From Sorghum bicolor (taxonomy: Eukaryota; Streptophyta; Magnoliopsida; Poales; Poaceae): a stretch of 64,000 nt of DNA. Location of the stretch: positions 57,403,802-57,467,801 of the forward strand of contig NC_012871.2 in assembly GCF_000003195.3 (NCBI RefSeq), read 5' to 3'. A program made the position numbers and the translations under genes. Below are positions 1 through 13,560 of this stretch, piece by piece. Each line of letters begins with the position of its first letter. Position 1 is the stretch's first letter. The notes beneath the pieces are model-generated. The model ran no database searches and was not told the DNA's origin. It was given only the letters and a program-made list of their open reading frames with translations.

Positions 1-66
1 TGTGAGAGAAGTTGTTCAACTCCTCTTGCATGGCGATGATCCAATCCGCATCCCAAAGAGCTTCCT

Positions 67-683
67 CTATGGTTTTGGGTTCAACTTCAAGAGACACAAA
101 AGCATGATGTTCAATAAATAAAGCATGTCTAAAACGAGTGTAACACCACGTGATGGACTCCCGATAATGAGATCTTGAGAGTGATCTTGAAGGAGGTGTG
201 ATAATCTTCTTTCAACCACTTGAGGAGCCAGTCGGGGAGCATCAACATCATGTGCTTGTGCCACCGCTTGATCATGAGTGACTTGTGTGTCTTCATAAAC
301 GTCCTTGTCATCATCTTGTGGCACACGTGAGGAGGATGGCTCATCGATGACTTGCACCTCACCATCATCCTCCTTAGGCTTGATGTCTCCCACCAGAATA
401 TTCTTCATGACTTCCCTCAATGGTTCACCAGCTACATCATCAAGATTATCACTTGCTCCTTGGGAGCCATTAGTTTCATCAAATTCAACATCAAAAGTTT
501 CTTCAACCATGTTTGTGGCATGGTTAAAGACTCTATAAGCCTTGGACTTTGATGAATATCCAACCAAGTAACCAATGTCACATCTTCTTTGAAACTTCCC
601 CAAGTGTTAGCACTTCTTGTAGATGTAGCACTTGCACCCAAAACTCTAAAGAATGAGACATCAGGCTTCTTCCCATTGAGCAA
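67..683 (-). pseudogene. Copia pol relic: region between integrase and reverse transcriptase
   Basis: Decayed continuation of the integrase piece at 723-1469, read right to left. One frame (683 to 432) gives a stretch with GKKPDVSFFRVLG, the usual motif after the copia integrase core. The frame then shifts near 605-620 to one reading KFQRRCDIGYLVGYS and YRVFN, which matches the copia KF-D-GIFLGYS signature. The rest is an acidic, poorly conserved linker that would lead into reverse transcriptase beyond position 1. An in-frame TAG near 723 separates it from the integrase. It is non-functional because of the stop and the frameshift. Confidence 0.8.
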
Positions 684-722
684 CTCATATGGTGTCTTCT
701 CTATAAACTTGTGAACAAAGAG

Positions 723-1469
723 CTAGTTTGAAGCATAGCATGCGGTGTTGATTGCCTCAACCCACATCTTCTCTGGAGTGTTGTACTCATCAAGCATAGC
801 TCTTGCCAAGGTGATCAAGGTTCGGTTCTTTCTTTCTACAACCCCATTTTGTTGCAGTGTATATGTTGAGAAGAACTCATGTTTGATTCCAATTTCATCA
901 CAATATTCTTCAATATTGGTGTTGTCAAACTCTTTACCATTGTTACTCCTAATCTTCTTGATCTTGACCTCGAATTGATTTTGTGCCTTCTTTGCTAACT
1001 TCTTGAATATTGATGTAACTTTAGTCTTGTCTTGCAAGAAGAATGTCCATGTGTACTGAGAATAGTCATCCACTATTACTAAGCAACATTGATTCCCACT
1101 AAGACTAACATATGTAGTTGGTCCAAACAAATCCATGTGCAATAGCTCAAGAACTCTAGAGGTAGAGAGATAGGTCTTGGTTGGATGAGTGTTTGCCACT
1201 TGCTTGCTGGCTTGACATGCACTGCACAACTTGTCCTTCTCAAACTTGACATCTTTCAAGCCTCTTATCAATTCCTTCTTCAACAACTTCTTGAGTGTAC
1301 CCATTCCAACATGAGCTAGCCTCATATGCCATAGCCAACCAAGTGAAGTCTTGGTGAATAGACATGTCTTGATGTTTGCATCTTCAAAGGAGAAATCAAT
1401 AAGATATAAATTGTTGTAGCGGAAGCCTTCAAAAACCATCTCATTTTCATTCACTTTGGTCACTATCAC
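723..1469 (-). pseudogene. Copia GAG-pre-integrase and integrase core relic
   Basis: About 248 residues of a Ty1/copia polyprotein. Visible: the GAG-pre-integrase motif (WHMRLAHVG followed by a C-x2-C pair, CSACQ), the integrase motif LHMDLFGP with the first catalytic Asp, VDDYSQYTW, and QQNGVVERKNRT with the catalytic Glu. The second Asp of the DDE triad normally lies in an SDNG motif; here it reads RSNNGKEF, an Asp-to-Asn change that should abolish catalysis. It ends at a TAG. Integrase inserts retroelement cDNA into chromosomes; this copy is a dead remnant. Confidence 0.88.
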
Positions 1470-2071
1470 TTCTTTGTCATTGAGTAGGCATTGGAAAATA
1501 ATATGTCTAAAGTCCTATTCCTCTGCCGTGTTTTCAGAAAAAACACGAGCACATTGCTCGTAGGTAACTAAATGAACAGTAAATAATACTGCTGAAAAAG
1601 ACATAAAAACTAATATAAATGCTTTGGAATTCTTAGGTTTGAGTGATTGATCACATACTACACATTGGCTAGTTTGATGAAGATGATTGGCCCCAAAACT
1701 AGAATATAATTGTGAAGTTCGAGCAAGTCTCGTACATATATATTTCAATCAAAGCCAATCCAGACACGGAGAGCAACCAATACTACAATGTTGTAGGATA
1801 TGGATTGAAACATGCAAATATGTACAAACATGATCGCACTTGCAGTCACAGTCACGAAGTGCATGCATCTTCCTCCCTGGACAAAGGCTGAAACATCCAG
1901 CCAATCTTCTCTATCTGCCGAACAACTCAAGGCTCCACACTGATACAGCAGGTCATGTGTGCAGGGTGAGCCATGACTAGGGCCGTGGCCCTACTGGCCC
2001 TAGGCGTGAATCTGCCCATGATTACCCAATGTGATCCACCGGTCTTGTAGTTCACCTACACACACAAGAGA
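1470..2071. other. Non-coding interval inside the copia relic
   Basis: The protease segment expected between the gag zinc knuckle and the integrase is missing. The interval has no recognisable coding sequence. It is either an unidentified insertion or decayed copia sequence; I could not find terminal repeats that would define an insertion. Confidence 0.4.
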
Positions 2072-2440
2072 TCAAGCTTGAGTTTTGGGGACCCAAATTT
2101 TCTTAGGGCCCTTAACCTTCTCCACAAGTGACTTTGGCACCCAAATTTTCTTTGGCCTTTGCTTGTTGGGCGGCCCCATGAAGTTAATCTTGACTTTGCC
2201 ATTCTTATCTTGCCTTACAATGTAGTGAGTATTGAAAGCAAATGGTCTAGCATGCTTGGGCAAAGGGGGTGGTAGTGGTGTCTCACACTCATGAGCAAAG
2301 TGACCTTCTTGTCTACACTCAAAGCATCTCTTTGGCTTGGGCTTTCTAGGTTGATCATGAGAAGCTTGAGCTTTCACCAACTTGCTTTGTTGAGCCTTGT
2401 AACCAATTCCACTTTTGTCCATCTTCATGACGGTGTTCAT
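2072..2440 (-). pseudogene. Copia gag C-terminal fragment with CCHC zinc knuckle
   Basis: About 122 residues with a CFECRQEGHFAHEC zinc knuckle (C-x2-C-x4-H-x4-C) flanked by Lys-rich sequence, the nucleic-acid-binding part of a retroelement Gag. The orientation and order (gag, then integrase, then linker, right to left) match the copia relic at 67-1469, so these are probably one element. The upstream part of gag is missing because a different LTR begins at about 2451. Confidence 0.75.
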
Positions 2441-2450
2441 GAATAGCTAT

Positions 2451-3731
2451 TGACGGTAGATAACTCCTAATTTTCACCGCCAACCAAACATGAAAATGGA
2501 TCTGTATGCAAAACACCTAGTAGATATAGGGTTATCACTGACAGAATTCCACAAGTTTTGGTGATTGTCTATTTCTACAGGGGGTTATCGGAATAAGAAT
2601 AAAAAGAGGTCCACATATGAGATTTACATAGAGAGAATACGTGAAACGTCAACTCAGGAATACTCTAGAAGACATGAGAAGGTGACCCTGCAAAGTGGGG
2701 CTCTCCTAGCAGCTAGCCCAGGGCGGGCGCCCCACCTGGCAGGGGTGGCCGCCCGGGGTGGGGAACCAATCAGGTTCCACCTCACGGATCCTGCCTCCAC
2801 CGAATTTGAGGATTAATCTTAAACGCACGTTTAAGTCAGTTTGATCCAAAGGCTATGGTTCCTCCTAGGGCCTAGGGGGTGGAAAGATTAGTACCACATC
2901 GCTAGTTCAAGGTAGAGGAGGGGTCAGATGCCCCCTATAAGTAAGACCCTGACCCTCCCCTAGGGATTAGCTAGTTTTGAAGCTTTAATTCATATTTTCT
3001 AGAGAGTATTAGTCAGAGAGGGGTCCCTCGAATGGATCTATCTCTTTAGGGTTTTAGCAACAAGAGAAGTTGATAGAGTATAGGGTGGAGATAGAAGTGG
3101 AGGAAGCCCGGCCTATCGGTGTCTTCTTCCTTGTATATGTGGGATCAAGTCTCCTAACCCGAGGCTTGGTTCTAGAATCAATCGGCAATTCGACTTCTAA
3201 TACTAGTAAGTTATTGTTCTTATTGTTCTTCGGTTTATGAGTTTACTTTATTTGCTTGCGCTTGGGAATGGAGTAATCGTTCGTAGTATAAGCGTGGTGC
3301 TTGGGCTAGGAACACTCGTAGATACTCCCTATCTGGCTGGATTTGTGGTAGCCTTTTGGGGGAAGTGACAATCCTCTTGGGTCTCAGTAATCCACGTCCC
3401 ATCAGGAGGTAAGGTAGGGTATATGGTACTAGGGTTAAGCACTCTCTGAGGTGTCTCTTTTCTCTAGTTACTTCCCTTAGAACAATATCTACACAGCTTA
3501 CCATAGGTTAGAAGAAGACTGACGAAGGAGTTCTCTCTATATCGCTCATATCTCGCTATCTTGTCTTGCAAGCCCAGGGGTTAAGTATAGATTTAGGTTA
3601 GTCTGATGCATGCTTTCTCCTAGTGGTAAAAATATAAATAATGATACTCTGGAATATCTCCTAGGTGAAGTGCTCACCGATATTCATGTGCTTGCAGATT
3701 TCTCTGTGTGCGTAACTAATATCAACAAGCA
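2451..3731 (+). mobile_element. Probable 5' LTR of a Ty3/gypsy-type (non-autonomous) element
   Basis: A sequence starting TGACGGTAGATAACTCC and ending in CA just before TTTTTGGCATCGTTGCTAGGG (3732 on). That last segment resembles the primer-binding site typical of Tat/Athila-type gypsy elements (usual form TGGCGCCGTTGCCGGGG, known knowledge). No matching 3' LTR is visible in the window, so the boundaries rest on the TG/CA ends and the PBS only. Includes a GC-rich patch at about 2700-2765. Confidence 0.55.
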
Positions 3732-3970
3732 TTTTTGGCATCGTTGCTAGGGAGAAAGATGGTCTGCTGAGATAACTTTAAATCATGCTTAACCTTGTAT
3801 TATACTTTTATCTTTTTCTCTTATCTCATCTTTTCTTTTTCCTTTTTGTTTCTATCCTCATGGATAACCCAAATTCCACGCCTATCTATCAATTTCTTGC
3901 ACCCATGAGCACAAGCTTAGAGCCACTAGAACCCATGATTTTCACATCTAGCTATTAGCTACGCCCATGT

Positions 3971-4453
3971 TTGGTTGCAATAGGTCAAAGCCAACCCTTT
4001 TCTATAGCTAGAGTCATATCTTCTAATCAAGAAGGTAATGTACTCAAGGTCCTATCTTCTGATTCAGTTGGTAATGAACTTTTAGCTACACTTAGGGAAT
4101 CTTTTAAACTTACTATAAATTTTGGCTTAGACCTACAAGACCCTGTTCTTCTTCAACATCTTTATACGGGTCTTGATAATACCATCTTGGGAGGATTTTT
4201 CCTTTCTTTATCTATTAGTAAGGTGAGGTTTGTCCTTATTAGTAGACACACCCCTTGCACTAGCCTTCATGATGAAATACTAGAGGTAGATAAGGAATCA
4301 TCCTCCAAACTAGAAGAGGAAGTTTTCATAGCCACTTTGCAAATATTCCAATCCCATGATTTGGCTATCCATACCAACCTAGTAGTATCAAATTCACCAT
4401 CAAAAAGATTTTGGGAGGAGTTTAAACTTCCTGCTTCACAAGAGATCTTTTAG
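3971..4453 (+). pseudogene. Retroelement-associated hypothetical ORF (gag-like position)
   Basis: A 160-codon open frame at the gag position, about 240 bases after the primer-binding-site-like sequence. It has no motif I recognise: no zinc knuckle, protease or RT. The mixed polar composition has no membrane segment. Read-through upstream (MDNPNSTPIYQF-like codons near 3860) suggests the original frame began earlier and is broken. Best seen as a relic protein of a non-autonomous LTR element; function unknown. Confidence 0.4.
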
Positions 4454-4826
4454 TGCTTATAGTTTGAATCTTCAAAAGAGATCTCTTAGGAAGCTTTTCA
4501 AATCCAATCCCTTTGAAGGACAATTAGAAAGACTCAAGGATGGCATGTCAAGTGATGCCATAGAAGGAGAGTGAAGCCATCTAGATGCCACTCTTATCCT
4601 CTCCCCTTCTATGCCCACATTAGATATACAATATGAACCCATCTTTAAACCCATCCTTGACCACTATGGCTTGTTCTATGCTCTCTCTCCCAAACCTCCT
4701 GATGATTCTAGAAATCCATCTAGATATCCCATGCATAGGAATCATCAAGGCCATATGGAAGATCGAGGAGAGCAACATCTATAGCTAAATAGCATTAAAA
4801 ACCTATGTGCTATTGCCATTGGATGG

Positions 4827-5150
4827 GTGGACAAGGCCTTAGATAAGATCAATTCAAGAGATGATCCAAGGGATTTTTTGGACATATATGTCGAGTCACT
4901 CTTGGAAGTAGAAAATGATGGAGATTTCAATAAGCAAGGAAGCTACTTCATCAACACCCCATCTATCCTTTGCTCATATGAAAAATCTCCTTATTCACTT
5001 AGTCTCTCTAACATTGCCCCACATGAGATCTTCAACCCCCTCATGCTCCCTGTTCCTAAAGTTTTTGAATGGGTAGACACATATGTTTATCATAAATGTA
5101 GATCTCGTGTGGTGAATCTTAGGAATAGTGTACTTAGATGGGTGTTGTGA
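4827..5150 (+). pseudogene. Second relic ORF of the same gypsy-type element
   Basis: A 107-codon open frame in the same direction, about 370 bases after the previous one. It is rich in acidic residues early and hydrophobic/aromatic residues late, with no family motif that I recognise. Probably the decayed C-terminal half of the same retroelement protein. Confidence 0.35.
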
Positions 5151-5640
5151 GGGAAACCACTTCACCCAACCACATCTTGAAAGTTTCCCAAGGACAAGCT
5201 TAGTGTCCTAAAACAAGCATTGTTTAGACCATGACATGAGTGTTTGTCTTTCTACTGTGCTACCCTTGTTAATTGAGCATAGGATTATAATTTTAAAAAT
5301 ATTTCCTTTGGGTATTCTTGTCACTAACCTTCTAGGTTAGGAGCAAAAGATCAAAAGAGTGACAAATACAAGGTATGTCCAACTAAATCATTATGCAACA
5401 TTGAATTACTTTCATCCAATCTTGATTTTTTGCAAAAGTCAAGCTTGGGGGATATGCTTTCATAGATACATCTCTTGCCATGTTGCTACATCATCTTAGT
5501 TGTCCCTACCTTTAAGATATGCTAAATTTGCTAAACAATAATCATGCTCTATCATCACTGTTTGAGTAAACATCTATAATGCTCCCAGCTACCTTTGTTT
5601 GCTATAGTATGTGTAGGTTTTGAAGTCTTTTCAGACACCT

Positions 5641-5830
5641 TTTTAAATTAGGCATGGTGCTTAGTTTAAACTGTTCTTCTGACTTAAATTAGACAAGGTG
5701 TCTAGTTTAATTCTTGGACCAAAAGGTGTGCTGATCTTACTTCTAAAAGGCTTTTAAATTAAGTGTGGTGCTTAGATTAAAATGCCTTCCTGGATCAAAT
5801 TAGACATGGTGTCTGGTTGATTTTTGAGCT
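5641..5830 (+). repeat. Diverged tandem repeat, unit about 111 bp
   Basis: The pattern TTTTAAATTA...GGTGCTTAG...TTAAA followed by AAATTAGAC...GGTGTCT occurs at about 5641 and again at about 5752. Each unit also holds two shorter internal half-repeats. It lies in the 3' non-coding part of the gypsy-type element. Confidence 0.6.
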
Positions 5831-6573
5831 GATAGTATGCTATAGTAGATATTGGATATTTTGTTGGACTAACCTCTGTAGGAAAACTTTATACCAAAAT
5901 GGGCAAGTCCTAAGATGAACTCACACTGGAGATGAAGAGAGACATAACTGACTCATAGCCAAGAAGAAAGAAGGGGGCTACAAAATATGAACCACAATCG
6001 AAGCACTCACTCCATGGAGTTACATTCTCTTGTCAACCACTAATTATCAGGAATCAAGAAAAGATTGACAAGAGAAGAACATGCAACGTTTTGCACCCTC
6101 ACCTCTGAGGTCGAAAAGCTGAGACATAAGGAAGAAAGGTCAAACTTCTCCAGATAATCCAACCAAGTTCTTCCACATCTCATGCTCCCATCGCTCCACA
6201 CGCTGGTTTGCAATCTCTAAATTTACTATTGCTTTATTTCTATAAGTTTGAATTGATTTATAATGCCTATATTTAAGAATCAAAACATAAGATGAGAAAA
6301 TAAAACCAATCCTTTAGAAAGAAGTAATTATGAATAATAAATACGCTATGCTAAGCATGCTCAAGCAAGTTCTTTAGCATAGAAAGTGACCCTTAGCTGT
6401 GTTACAACAATGCCCTTGTCATTACTTGTATACTCCTTCGGGTATGTGTTGTCCACTAATGATTTGCAGGGATAAAATAATAAGAAGAGCTAAAAGTCCA
6501 AGGACAAATTAGACAGAGAACAAACAATGCCATAAGAAAGAAGTGCAACAAAGAAGATAGTTGGTAGGGAGAG

Positions 6574-6840
6574 TGTTGAAAATCAAAGTCTTTACAAAGA
6601 CTAAAAATAGTATATGAACAAAGACTTTGATGGTGCCCAAATTAATAGAGGATGAAGGAGTTCAAGCTTTTCACATACTGTAGCATCTCAGCCCTCTTGC
6701 TTATAAATAGGAGGTAACTTTCACTATTGTAAATATGAACTTTAGTAAGAAAGTGAATACAGAAAAGAAAGTTCTCTTCCTCCATCTCTTTGTGTTCCTC
6801 TTGTGCTTGTGTGCCACCAAAACAATCTCAATTTCTAACA
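6574..6840 (+). mobile_element. Small copia-like LTR (solo or orphan 3' LTR)
   Basis: A 267-bp segment bounded by TGTTGAAAAT and TTTCTAACA. It is preceded by a purine-rich stretch (GGTAGGGAGAG), as expected for a polypurine tract, and contains a TATA box (TTATAAATA at 6701-6709) followed by a CT-rich leader-like region. No 5-bp target duplication matches on both sides, so it is better read as the 3' LTR of an otherwise lost element than as a clean solo LTR. Confidence 0.55.
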
Positions 6841-6864
6841 CATTTCTCTCATCATTTTAGCCTA

Positions 6865-8600
<1,736 letters not shown>

Positions 8601-8649
8601 GGTCATTCGAGGGGTCATGTGCACTTGGCGCTTCACCATCACAGCGTTA

Positions 8650-8872
8650 GGGTGTGTTTAGTTTGAGAAATCACTCCATCCTAGATCATGAATCCATTTC
8701 TCAAATTTGACACAACGACTCCATTTTGTCATATTAGTGATAATTACTAGCTTGTGAAGAATAAGACCATGATACATCAACCTATTCTATTCCACAAAGC
8801 AAACAAAAAGAAATGAGAAATGAGTAGGTGATGGACTAACAGATTCCTCAAATCAAAAACACCATGTTTTTC
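8650..8872. mobile_element. Possible MITE
   Basis: GGGTGTGTTTAGTTTGAGAA at the left is roughly mirrored by a right end whose complement reads GGTGTTTTTGATTTGAGGAA. It has no coding capacity. It lies about 530 bp beyond the TPS stop codon. Weakly supported. Confidence 0.4.
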
Positions 8873-8999
8873 TCAAAGGTACGTGGGTGAATTACAACCT
8901 ACAGATACAGCGGTAATCACCTAATCACACCTGTTTTCTATAAAGAAATAGTGTAATAGTGCTCAGTGCAGCACAAGCGTCAGATGGGATGAATTGCAA

Positions 9000-9398
9000 A
9001 TCATTCTGAAGGTAGGTGCAACCCACGAGCTGTACACAGGTCCAGGGCTCTCCCAGCTGCTGCAAAGTTGGGGCTCTAGCAGGAAATCCTTTCACCATCA
9101 GATCAACCGCCTACAAAATGTATGGCATCCCACTGGTAGTCTTACCTACAAATTAGGAACTTGCGGTTTGTGATTTCTGTTGTCATTGCATCATCAATGG
9201 TGATGCCATTTGCAGGAACTTGCAGTTTGTGATCACTGTTGTCTTCGTGTCAACAATTGCAATTGTTCTTGTCCAATTTAGAGTTCCACGTGGCAGATAT
9301 GTTTTTGAGTGATGTATAGCTTGCATGCAGTGGAAATTTGAGATTGACAGGCTGAACACAGTTGGATGTAGGTAGTTTGAGCTGACTGCTTGTGTGGA
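9000..9398 (-). other. 3' flank / probable 3' UTR of the TPS gene
   Basis: Non-coding. Contains a partial direct repeat: the pattern AACTTGC(G/A)GTTTGTGAT...GTTGTC occurs at about 9160-9186 and again at about 9217-9244. No other gene is visible here. Confidence 0.5.
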
Positions 9399-12154
9399 TC
9401 AGCTGATAACCTCGAGTGTATCCTTGAAGACCGCATGGCTATGGCTGACAGTATCCTTTTGGGGTGAAATGGCTGTGACACCCTTCAGTAATCTGATTAC
9501 TTCGCTGCAGCCATCGACATAGTAGTTTGCTTTGCTGGCCTTTGGGCCAACGGAACAGGCAAATACTTCTGGAATGGCAGGCTCAGAAAGGGAGGTAGCT
9601 TTATTGATGCTCTCAAACATGTCCTCATCCGATCGATCGTTTCCGATGCACATCAAAAGATCTGGTACATCCCCTTTACTGACCATGGTCTGAATGATCT
9701 TGTCCACAGAAATCCCCTTGTTAACTCCCTGTGTCCATGAATACATATATTTGAAGCCTCAACAAACATCTAGATGATAAAATGCAACAAAAAGTTGTGA
9801 AATATCAGATAATGTACAAACCTGAGGTTTAACTTCTACAATCTGATGGCCTCGCCTCACAGCAACAGGTTCATTTGATAGGACTCGCTCCAGATGGCCC
9901 ACTAGCTCCTTTGCCTGGCACAAGCCAAAGTCATGATCTGTGTTCTGATAGTGCCATACCAGAGCACTCTCTTTTTGCTCTATGAAGGACCCATCAGTTG
10001 TTTCCATATATAAATGCATGATAGGCTCCACAATGAGTTTCCATTCAGAATGAAGACCTGACAAACTTGTCTCCCATTCAGCTGCTTTGTTCCATCTGCA
10101 AGAACAAACATGGTTAATCAAACATGGGTGAAAGGAAATCACATAATTGTGTATCAACAAAAGATTCTTTACCTGATAAAGTAACCATGTTCAGCAGCAA
10201 TACCAAGGTTCTCGCATGAAACAAACCACTCACTTAGGGAATCTCTTCCTCGTCCACTGACTATAAATACTGTGTTCTTCATATCATTGCACAGGCTGTT
10301 AAGGATAGAAATAAGTTCAGCACTTGGAGATTTGTCGTGTGATGCCTGCGGCACAAGAGTCCCATCATAGTCCAGAAATATCATCCTCCTGTTAGCCTTC
10401 TTATAAGATGAGGTTAGGTGTTCTAGAGACAGTCTTCTGAATCCAGGTGAAAGAGCAATAATTCTAAAATTTAAACCAAACCCAGTTGTCCAACATCTTT
10501 GGCTATATTGCTCTCTGCATGCTCTCTCCAGATCCTGGTCAAAGCTGTGTGCCCAGTAAGCAACATCATGAGACCTGACATAGCGATAGTGCTTTTCATG
10601 GCGCAGATTCTTCTCATATTGTGTTAGATCTGTTGCATTGTATAATGCATCAGCCACATCTTCCATACTCCAAGGATTTACCCTGAAAGCTCCACTAAGA
10701 GATGGAGAGCAACCCACAAATTCAGACACAATAAGTGTGCTTGTGTGAGATGAGCTCTTATTAACACCTCTGAGCTTATCAATGTCCTCATTTCCCTGCC
10801 TGCATACAGTGTACTCATAGGGTATCAAATTCATGCCATCCCTCACAGCATTTACGATACAACAGTCAGATGCAGCATAAAATGCAATCTTTTCATAGAA
10901 AGGTATTGAATAGTCAATGAGGACAACAGGCTTGTAATTCGCAGAACCATATTTATCATTTATCCTTTGAGCTACGGATACAGCTTCATATTTTGCTTCC
11001 TCAACGTCTTTTCCAATGCTTCTTGCAGGATTAACAATCTGTACAAGGACAACCTTCCCTCGAAGCTTAGGTGTTCTTTCCAGAAGAAGCTCCAAGCCAA
11101 GCAATTTTAGACTGATACCTTTAAAGATGTCCATGTCATCTACACCTAAGATTACCAACTTGCCACTATATCTACTCTCAATTTCTTGAACCTTGTTAAT
11201 TGTAGCAGGCAACTTCAACATGGACTCAAGCCGACCAACATGTACACCTGCAGCAAGAATCTTGAGGCTCACTGTTCGGCCGAAGTACTCTATACCTATG
11301 TGGCCACGTTTTGACTCATAATTAAGGCCTAACAGCCTGCTGCAACATGAAAGGAAGTGGCGGGCATAGTCAAAAGTTTGAAAGCCAATGAGGTCAGCAT
11401 TAAGAAGTGATTTTAGAATTTCATCCCGCACTGGCAGTGTCCTATAGATCTCAGACGAGGGAAATGGGCTGTGGAGGAAGAAACCAACTTTGATCCGGTG
11501 CAGTTTCTTTCTTAAAAAGGTTGGGATAAGCATGAGGTGATAATCATGAACCCACACACAATCATCATCTGAATTGACTGCCTCCACAACTTTGTCAGCA
11601 AAAATTTTGTTGGCCCGCACATAGGCTTGAAAAAGGGAGCGATCAAAGAGCTCACCTTTGTCATGACAAACAGGAAGCATATAATGAAAAAGTGGCCATA
11701 GGTGCTGTTTGCAGAATATGTGATAGAATTGCTGCTGGAGGTCAGCTGGGAGAAAAGTAGGTATGCATCTGTGTTCCTTGAAGAGCTTTTGAGAAACTCG
11801 ATCTTGCTCACTAGGATCAACTTGAACATTCAAGCTACCCACATAAATAACTTCATTATCAATTGGAAAACCATCTTTAAGTTGAACAAGAAGTTGATTA
11901 TCATCCATGGCAAAGGACCATTCACCGGTAGCTTCATTTTTTGCACAGATCATAGGAAGGAAATTTGCAACAATAATTTTTCTCTTAAAACAAATATGCG
12001 TAGAACCAACCAAGTTGCCATCATTACTACTTTCACAATCAGGGTCAGATATGATGCCAGGAGAGGTCACCACATGAGGAAGAGATCTTAAAGGTTGTTG
12101 GAACACATCTTCACAACACATATCTAGCAGATTTGTGTACGACTTCAGAACCAT
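9399..12154 (-). CDS. TPS: Class II trehalose-6-phosphate synthase (TPS-TPP fusion, three coding exons)
   Basis: Coding exons 12154-10173, 10095-9822 and 9728-9399 with GT-AG junctions; the lengths sum to 2586 nt, giving 861 aa, the usual class II length. The start is the ATG at 12154 (MVLKSYTNLLD, the typical class II N-terminus), just after a CAG splice acceptor. Residues about 50-540 form the GT20 synthase-like domain (VWVHDYHLMLIP, FFLHSPFPSSEIYRTLP, NADLIGFQTFDYARHF). From about residue 590 comes the HAD-type phosphatase domain: FLDYDGTLVP, then FIVSGRGRDS, and GNDRSDEDMF in the last exon. Known biology: plant class II TPS proteins mostly lack trehalose-6-phosphate synthase activity and act as sugar-signalling regulators, binding partners of SnRK1. 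No breaks are visible, so it is probably functional. Closest to the TPS8-11-type group (inference). Confidence 0.95.
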
Positions 12155-12660
12155 GATTTCTGCAAAGAGAACCAAAAATACTAATAGTTAGACCTTTACA
12201 GCCAACAAAATACTACCAACATATAAACAAAAAAACTTGACCCATGGGGATAAAAAAAATCACCTACATATATATGTGTGTGCATTACATGGGCACAAAC
12301 TCTGATAAGAACATACAAACATTCTAGCACACACTTTTTGTTTTCTTAAACATAAAAATACTGTCACTCAATCGATGGACCATCATTGCAAAAAAATACA
12401 CCATTTGAATATTTTAAATCCATCTGAAAAATAAAAATTGCATGCCAAGATACACTCAAGGACAAAACTAATGTTAGCTACATTCAAGTGTTCACAGCAC
12501 AGAGGCAATCTCGAACACTGCCTATAATATAAATCCAAAGGAAACATCAATAAAATGATTCAACCTGACTCTATCAGTATTCTGGGTTGAGTAGAAAAGG
12601 GAGATATGAAGTTCAAGACCTTGCTAAAACTGGCATGGCCATATTATCTATGGAGCTTTA

Positions 12661-13243
12661 GAGCATCTCCAAGAGAAGGCTAATAATACCCCCAAAACTG
12701 ATATTTGCGTGCTTAGGAGAAAAACCACAGTCCAACAGCTCCCCAAACCTTCTCCCAAGATTTGCTCGCTCTGAAAAATTCACCCCGCGCCCCTCATATA
12801 TCCGAACCAATGGCGCACTCCCAATGCTCTCCCGCGCTTCCCTTCCCGCGATCGTGCCCCGTTCTGGTAGGAATTCCCGCCCTCTTCTCTTCCCGTCCGT
12901 ATTCTGCTAGCACAGCATGGCCTTGTAGATTTGTAGTTGTATTGGACTTGGAGTCATGGTACTAGCAGGATGGAATGAGCGGCTAGAAATTGTCAAAGTC
13001 CTAGGGCTACGGACAGAATAATGGCTGGCCGGATGAACAGATCACACGGACGAATCCAACTAATTATGTTTGTTCGCTCATCCTCATCCAACTAACTGAT
13101 GATGTAGCAATTCAAAATACTTTTGGGTGCAAAACATTGGGAAGCTGCTGTGGAGGAAACTAGTTTTTGAGAAACAATTATTTGAGAGAACCCCAATACA
13201 GAGTTTTTGGGGTTATATTTTTAGGGAACTCTTGGAGTTGCTC
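12661..13243. mobile_element. PIF/Harbinger-like MITE in the TPS leader intron
   Basis: The ends GAGCATCTCCAAGAG and (complement of the right end) GAGCAACTCCAAGAG form a terminal inverted repeat flanked by TTA on both sides (12658-12660 and 13244-13246), the target size and sequence used by PIF/Harbinger elements. 583 bp, with no transposase. Confidence 0.75.
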
Positions 13244-13246
13244 TTA

Positions 13247-13560
13247 GAGCATCTCCACCAGCTCCCCAATAATCTATCGGTGTATCCCCAATACATATGT
13301 ATTGGGGTAGCCCAATATTATTCTTGTGAATATTGGGGCCTTGGGGGTGTTGCTGCAGCAGTACCCCAATATATCTCCCCCAATACCCATATGAAAGGTG
13401 GGTCCCACAGGAGTGTAGAAAACAAGATGGTTGAAAAGTGGTAATTGGGGTGGTCCCCGTGCTATTGGGGGAGATATAATTCCCCCTTTATTTGAGGGGA
13501 GATGAAAGCAATATTGGTGACCACCAAAAAAAGGGAGAGGTTTTGGGGAACTGCTAGAGC
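13247..13560. mobile_element. Second MITE abutting the first, ATTGGGG-rich
   Basis: Begins with GAGCATCTCCACCAGCTCCCC directly after the TTA of the previous MITE. Its right end (TTTTGGGGAACTGCTAGAGC) is a shortened inverted match. The interior is full of ATTGGGG/CCCCAAT motifs, including the palindrome CCCCAATACATATGTATTGGGG. The right boundary is approximate. Confidence 0.5.

Larger units (their letters stand above)
3732..5880 (+). mobile_element. Internal region of the gypsy-type element
   Basis: Follows the degenerate primer-binding site. It carries two short coding relics (3971-4453 and 4827-5150), then AT-rich non-coding sequence with a GCTTGGGGGA segment near 5443, a sequence commonly seen in grass Tat-type elements. 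No reverse transcriptase or integrase is present, so it would be non-autonomous or heavily deleted. The right boundary is uncertain. Confidence 0.5.
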
